DNA from: Hypsibius dujardini
Taxonomy: Eukaryota > Tardigrada > Eutardigrada > Parachela > Hypsibiidae
Length of the DNA: 23,270 bases
Assembly: GCA_001579985.1 (NCBI GenBank)
Contig: LRSR01002513.1
Location: 1-23,270, forward strand
Direction of reading: 5' to 3'
The position numbers and the translations under genes are program-made. The notes beneath the pieces were generated by a model that saw nothing but the letters and a program-made list of their open reading frames with translations, ran no database searches and was not told where the DNA came from. Positions 18,759-23,270 of the stretch are shown piece by piece. Position 1 is the first letter of the stretch. Every line of letters begins with the position of its first letter.

Positions 18759-19864
18759 TGTTAAAGTCCGTCCCTACCCCGCATTCAACTCATTCTTTCT
18801 TTCCATATTATAATCATTTTTAAGATTGGAATTCATGTGTCACCGAGGGCGATCAAATTTTTATAGCGAATGAAGTCCAAAAACAGCTGAATATGTGTAC
18901 AAATGGCAAAACTAGACAAGAAATGTCACTCAAAATCCTATTGCAAACTTTGAAAAACCAAGTCACTTTCAGACTCGTAATCATTCATTATTTAAAACTC
19001 GCATTGGAAAGTTAGATGTAAACGTAGAGGTAATATTATTTAGAGTAATCGTAACGCTTGATTGCTTTAAAATTTGGCAAGAATTAGTTGACGCAGGAGG
19101 CTGCTATGCTTGCTTGAATGTCCCTCACATTTACGTACAAAACATCCGCCGTTTTTTGTTCTTTTTGAAAATTGAGCATTGAATTCAAAATTAATTTCAA
19201 CCCTATGAATTTTGTTGAAAACGCAGAAATATTGTATTTTATGTTAATTATTTACTGTTAAGTATCATATGTGCATATTTTTTTATTATAAAAACAGGAC
19301 ATCATAATTTTTGAAGGATGACGGAAGTTGCCGTCGACCAGTTGGGCACACTTAAGTTAGACAATCACGCAAGCAAATTCGGAAAGAAATTAACAATGCC
19401 GGCCAATTGACTCAAAACAAGTACCTGGTCATGTCCAGTTAATGAAGCACGTACTGGCACAAAACCTAGGTCAAAAAGTTTTATTCCAAGCCATCTTATC
19501 ATGTGTAGCGTTGAACCGTGAGATGTATCGTGTAAATTGAGTTTTTACGTAGTTTTATGTAGTTAATTTATGTAGAAGGATGACTGACCTAAATGAATGC
19601 GCCTTTAAATTTTGAAAATTATAAAACTAAGAAAATCTCAAAATTGAATGATCACTAATTTCAGAGTGACCTGGTACTGAGGTTCGATCGAGCTATTATT
19701 CTGAAGTACAATTAGTTTTCTCATTGACTCTTCACCAGTAAGAGTACAATTCTGTAACAAACCCATTAGTTTATTTATTTGCGCTAGAAAAAGATTTTCG
19801 AGCTTCAAACTACATAAAGTGTTGAAACATTAGTGAACTTCGCGTTGATCTTCCTAAAACACAT
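18759..19864. other. Intergenic stretch without a recognisable gene
   Basis: AT-rich, with only short open frames on both strands and no match to any family I know. No repeat of note until the hairpin cluster at 19867. Confidence 0.45.
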
Positions 19865-19866
19865 CG

Positions 19867-19940
19867 GATCGATTGAGGAGCGCTGTCTCTCAATCGATCG
19901 GTATGTCGATTGAGAGACATTGAGCTGTCGATATACAGCT
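19867..19940. repeat. Cluster of overlapping, mutually exclusive inverted repeats
   Basis: GATCGATTGAG (19867-19877) pairs with CTCAATCGATC (19889-19899). The overlapping TGTCTCTCAATCG (19884-19896) pairs with CGATTGAGAGACA (19907-19919). AGCTGT (19923-19928) pairs with ACAGCT (19935-19940). The first two hairpins share bases and cannot form together. Confidence 0.8.
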
Positions 19941-20130
19941 GTGAGAATCTTGAGGCAGTACTGAAATGTTTGTTTCACTTCAGGTTCCCATCTCTTGATA
20001 TCTCTCAGTTTGGCGCACTGATATTTCAATTAAACATATGCCCCATAAAAAATTATGTGACTGGGCAAATTAATTTTAAGGCCCCACTGCAGATTCTCTA
20101 GAAATTGTAATTATACCAACCAAACAGAGC

Positions 20131-20205
20131 AATTCAACAGGGAAACGTCTCGCCCTAGTGTCATGAGAAGGATAAAGTGGACCCAATTTGCAGACAATTT
20201 GTAAC
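20131..20205 (+). promoter_or_regulatory. Conserved block about 340 bp upstream of receptor D
   Basis: Matches the block upstream of receptor C in sequence, order and distance to the ATG (see 14186-14375). It supports receptor D being a full-length duplication rather than a stray exon. Confidence 0.45.
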
Positions 20206-20480
20206 ATTAGTCGCACGAAATATTGCACATGTAAAAAAAATACACCACAAAATACATTCTAATCTCTAGGCGTTTCCGAATGCTGTAACGCCAACTTTCC
20301 ATACAACGATAGGGCAGGGGTTCCTTACGATTATAATGCAATGTCTTTTCATGATTAAAAAAAACATTTTTTTAAATTTTAGAGCCATTTTGAAAGCGTT
20401 CCTTAGTCTCTGAACTTATTTTATTGGGTCCTGAAAAATCTCAGTTAGTACAGTGGTAAGTATCAACAGCGAACAATAAC

Positions 20481-20753
20481 ATGAATGATTCAACTGATTT
20501 TCGGATGGACACCAATTTCACCAATTCCACAGATCAAGCAGGAAAAGCAAGTCCTCGGCTGGACTGTGGCTGTCCTTCTCACAAACTGCTGCGGAGCCCT
20601 CACTAACATTCTCCTGATGCTGACCCTCATCCTTCACAAACCTCTGCGTCAGTCCTCCAGCTCCTCCCTCATAATCCACACGGTCTGCATCGACCTTTAC
20701 ATCTGCGCCTTCGCGGTGCCTGTCAGCGCCATTCCCATTTACCTCGGCCCGCG
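20481..20753 (+). CDS. Receptor D: exon 1 of a class A GPCR-like gene, N-terminus frame-shifted, rest not in window
   Basis: The ATG at 20481 opens MNDSTDFRMDTNFTNSTDQA, matching the N-terminus of receptors A and C, but this frame does not continue into TM1. The TM1-TM2 frame (VLGWTVAVLLTNCCGALTN onward) is reached from a second ATG at 20485, which overlaps the first (ATGAATG). That start would give a different N-terminus, MIQLIFGWTPISPIPQ. The exon ends CCGCG|GTATGAG at 20753/20754, the same donor as in the other copies. No exon 2 follows; instead a Harbinger transposon begins by about 21200. Whether it is a live gene with a long intron 1 or a truncated copy cannot be told here. Confidence 0.7.
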
Positions 20754-21191
20754 GTATGAGTACCGTATACAGTGACGGCAATACGAAACTAAACTAATAA
20801 ACTGATCACGTTGAGCTAATAATTTTTTAGTCATTAATATTATTTAATTTCAAGTTTCAATTGTTCAAAAAACAACTACACTGAAAGCTTTACTAACAAA
20901 ATATTTAAGCGTAAAAATAAAGAAAAATTAGTCAGCTAACTTTTACAATAAGTAAACTAAAATGCTTTCAAGAACTGCTGTTGTAGTCATCAGAATCGAT
21001 TCACTTTACACAATTTGAAAAGTATCGTACTCACAGTGATTGTACATGTTCGGTATACAGATATTCTGTTCTGTATCTAGCCATTGTGCTTCTAAAAAGT
21101 GTTTTTGGTAGGAATTGCGTAGTTGGAAAAACAATGAAAGGCTTCATTTTTCGAGGTGTTTAATAGCACTAGACAAACATCACTTATTTGG
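20754..21191. other. Start of receptor D intron 1 or flank, up to the transposon
   Basis: The first bases resemble the start of receptor A intron 1 (both contain ACTAAACTAA). No coding sequence. The left end of the transposon must lie in or near this stretch, but its terminal repeat could not be identified because the right end is outside the window. Confidence 0.4.
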
Positions 21192-21256
21192 TTGCTGAAA
21201 CGGTTACTGATTTGAGTGATGATTGGTGATTTCGACCAATCAGACGCTTTCAGCAA
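21192..21256. repeat. Nested inverted repeats upstream of the Harbinger transposase
   Basis: TTGCTGAAA (21192-21200) pairs with TTTCAGCAA (21248-21256). Inside, GATTGGT (21221-21227) pairs with ACCAATC (21235-21241), containing a CCAAT box. They lie about 120-180 bp before the transposase ATG, where promoter or transposase-binding sites are expected. Confidence 0.65.
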
Positions 21257-21374
21257 GTATTAAGTTTGAGTCACACAATCGCAATAAAAAAAACATTTAA
21301 GGTGGAAAAACAAATTTACTAGTCAAAATTTGGAATGATTTCGTTAATTTTTTCATAATTCAACTTTCGCTGAC

Positions 21375-22913
21375 ATGTGCAAACCAGACGATCCCAACTT
21401 TCGGCAGTTGATTTTACAACGGTTAGAAGTACATGCACAGGCTCAGAAAATTCGGGATTTTATATACACCAAAAGCGATGACAGTTCCAGCAGTGACGAC
21501 GATCAATCAATCAACGGTTCGGATCTTTCATCCAGCAGCTCTGATTCTTCTGATTCAGACAACGAATTCGTCCCATCTGTTCCCCTTGCCCGCGCCCTGA
21601 TCAGCAGCCAGAGATATTTAGCCCCCCGAAAGGCTGTCAGGAAGAACACCTTTGCTATGGAAGGATTGTTCGAGCTGGATGACAAGCGATTTCGTCAAGA
21701 TATTCGGATGTCGAAGGTCGCGTTTTTCTCTCTGTTACATCGCTTACAGGAACACCCTGTTTTCCAGAACAATTCTCTCTGTCCGCAATCACCAGTCAAA
21801 TTGCAACTGGCTGTGGCTTTGTATCGTTTTGGAAGTTTTGGAAGTTCAGCGAGCCTTGGAAAAATTGCGCGACATTTTGGGATTTCCGAAGGATCTGTTC
21901 ACCTTTACACCGAACGCAGCTTGGTCGCCATTCTCAGTTTGGAGGAAGCACTCGTTCGGTGGTACAGTGACGAAGAGAAAAAAGAGATTAAACGAAGAAT
22001 CAAGGAGACATCGGGTTTCCCAAATTGTGTCGGATACGTCGACGGAACGTTAGCCGTTTTCGGAATGAAACCAACACTAAACGGGGAGGACTACCACAGC
22101 CGCAAGTCGCGTTACGGTCTATCTGTACTTATCGTCTGCGATGATGACCGACGGATACGCTATATCTTCACAGGATTCTGTGGATCTGTACACGACAACC
22201 GTGTGTTCAAGGAATCGAAACTAGGTATGATTTGGCCTAGTTTTTGTTCGATTGATTGGTTGATTAGAAAGTGTGAATTTGCACTGCGTTAGCGTTCAGC
22301 TGTTAGTATCTTCAGATGATTGATTGATTTGCTACGAAATGATTGGTCAGATTTCGTGAAATGAATGTATTGTGTAGAATAGTGATCGATTCATTGATTG
22401 AAACAAACGCAGCGGTTAATCAACCAATTGATTGATGTTTCTGTTCGTCTTGCAGGGAGGCAGCCGCACCGATTTCTCCAAAACGGCGAATACTTTCTTG
22501 CGGACAGCGGGTATCGAACAACAGAGACAGTAGTCGCCTCTTTTAAAAAACCGGCGGCCAATCTATCAGAGAACAGCCGGTTTAATCGGAGGCTAGCCGG
22601 CGAACGCATACCTATTGAGCACTGCAACGGCATTTTTAAAGGACGATTTCCTTGTCTACGCGGATTGCCTTTGAAAATTAAGACCGGAGCCGATCATCGC
22701 CGAGCTATCTACTGGGTGAGAGCGTGCGCTGTACTACACAACTTCTTAGTTAAAGACGGCTATGAAGAGGAATGGACTGTAAGAACAAACCGAACTACAG
22801 ATTCGACAGCAAATAGAAATACTAGCGTGGAGGATAACAACCAAGCTGGACGGAACAAGCGAGAACTGATCAAGAAAATCGTTTTGGACTTTTGGAAACA
22901 ACGCAAACGCTAA
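21375..22913 (+). CDS. PIF/Harbinger (HARBI1-like) DDE transposase, 435 residues, two exons
   Basis: Exons 21375-22224 and 22456-22913 join in phase 1 across a 231-bp intron (CTAG|GTATGA ... TTGCAG|GGAGG). The nuclease cuts and joins transposon ends. The N-terminus is acidic and serine-rich (residues 33-65). A helix-turn-helix lies at about 155-182 (SLGKIARHFGISEGSVHLYT). The DDE_Tnp_4 domain has catalytic residues D223 (YVDGT), D274 (SVHDNRVF) and E338 (PIEHCNGIFKGRF); the LADSGY motif is at 298-303. The C-terminus is basic (RNKRELIKKI). Length is somewhat above that of HARBI1-type proteins (about 350 residues), mostly by the acidic N-terminus. All key residues are present and no stop interrupts the frame, so it may be active. 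Confidence 0.9.
22225..22455 (+). other. Intron of the Harbinger transposase, rich in GATT motifs
   Basis: The 231-bp intron carries repeated GATTGATT and GATTGGT units (for example around 22250, 22317-22329 and 22425-22436). It also has ATGATTGGTCAGATTTCG at 22339-22356, close to ATGATTGGTGATTTCG upstream of the gene. Possible internal binding sites of the element's own DNA-binding protein (inference). Confidence 0.6.
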
Positions 22914-23128
22914 AACCCTTCCGGCAACTCCAAACCGGCCTTCCGATACTCCAATAACAGCATCAGTCGTTGATTTTTAACTTCCATTGCCCGGATCTCG
23001 TTGACCTGCTTGCTCTCTTCGTGCTGGAGTTGTAGTTTCTGGATGGTCTGTTCGTGTTTCAATTCCATTTTTTTTTCTTGTAGTCGGAGCTTGGCGGCGT
23101 CGTGGCGCTTCCGCTGGTCGTTCATTTC
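22910..23128 (-). CDS. Last exon of the second Harbinger gene: charged coiled-coil C-terminus
   Basis: The exon starts at 23128 after acceptor CTTTCTAACAG and runs 72 codons to TAG at 22912-22910. It is almost wholly a charged helix with Q, K, E and R (RKRHDAAKLRLQEKKMELKH), then EVKNQRLMLLLEYRKAGLEL. In PIF/Harbinger elements the second gene encodes a Myb/SANT-like or MADF-like DNA-binding protein whose C-terminus is often such a coiled coil and which carries the transposase to DNA; that N-terminal part must lie outside the window. The stop codon overlaps the transposase stop (CTAA, shared by both strands), so the two genes converge with a 4-bp overlap. Confidence 0.72.
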   Translation of the reverse strand, partial: EMNDQRKRHDAAKLRLQEKKMELKHEQTIQKLQLQHEESKQVNEIRAMEVKNQRLMLLLEYRKAGLELPEGF

Positions 23129-23181
23129 CTGTTAGAAAGGCATACAGCCAATAATCAAACGTACTCGAATAGTTTGTCTGC

Positions 23182-23270
23182 TTCGGTCTGTCTGTCTACA
23201 TGTCTGACTGTTTGTGTGTAGGGTGTTTTTGTCTATCAATTTGTCTGTTTGTTTGTCTGTCTGTCTGTCT
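23182..23270. repeat. Imperfect (TGTC)n microsatellite at the right edge
   Basis: TGTC and TGTT units dominate from about 23182 and become regular (GTCTGTCTGTCTGTCT) at the window edge. It lies in what would be an intron of the - strand Harbinger gene. Confidence 0.8.

Larger units (their letters stand above)
21192..23270. mobile_element. PIF/Harbinger DNA transposon, right end outside the window
   Basis: The region holds a complete HARBI1-like transposase (+) and the end of a second, converging gene (-), the usual two-gene layout of Harbinger elements. Both frames are open, so the copy is young or under constraint. A shared motif, ATGATTGGT plus GATTTCG, at 21219-21234 and in the transposase intron at 22339-22356, marks the left flank as part of the element. 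Terminal repeats and the 3-bp target duplication could not be located. The left limit given is a minimum. Confidence 0.75.

Noticed and set aside
22398-22455. Second start for the transposase 3' frame at 22398
   Set aside because: The open codons before 22456 are intronic; joining at 22224/22456 restores the DDE domain in phase, so no separate gene begins here.

Overview
The window looks like animal (metazoan) DNA. Genes are split by GT-AG introns of about 80 to 1,100 bases, there are AATAAA poly(A) signals, intergenic DNA is long and AT-rich with microsatellites, and there are DNA transposons of animal type. The phylum cannot be fixed from sequence alone; a small invertebrate such as a tardigrade is a guess, not a result.

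The backbone is a tandem array on the + strand of one rhodopsin-like (class A) seven-transmembrane receptor family. Each gene has three exons: exon 1 (N-terminus, TM1-TM2, 278 nt), exon 2 (TM3-TM7 up to the NP of TM7, 589 nt) and exon 3 (helix 8 and tail, about 200 nt). From left to right I see: exon 3 of a copy that starts outside the window (109-312); a frameshifted copy without intron 1 (about 3646-4640); an intact 357-residue gene (7302-9755); an exon 1 relic (11223-about 11380); the end of exon 2 plus an intact exon 3 of another dead copy (about 11905-13328); an intact 353-residue gene (14648-16507); and exon 1 of a last copy (20481-20753) whose exon 2 is not in the window.

Other genes and elements lie between and inside the copies. 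On the - strand at 17473-17781 is the last exon of a small secreted glycine/tyrosine-rich protein. A PIF/Harbinger transposon begins downstream of the last receptor exon. It has a complete two-exon HARBI1-like DDE transposase (21375-22913) and, converging on it with overlapping stop codons, the last exon of a coiled-coil partner protein (22910-23128, - strand). A 707-bp non-autonomous element with terminal inverted repeats (4921-5627) sits beside an inverted, decayed relative that cuts into the dead receptor copy. A fragment with a transposase-type helix-turn-helix lies at 2068-2258 (- strand).

The strongest candidates for something new are three. First, the receptor family has unusual microswitches (HRV for DRY, SLYP for CWxP, NPVFC for NPxxY) and a conserved C-terminal end. 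Second, intron 1 is bounded by a direct repeat of its splice-site sequence and is absent from one copy. Third, the last receptor copy has a frame change that an overlapping start codon could rescue. The rest of the window, including most of 313-3640, 5628-7180, 9756-11070 and 17800-20100, shows no convincing genes.
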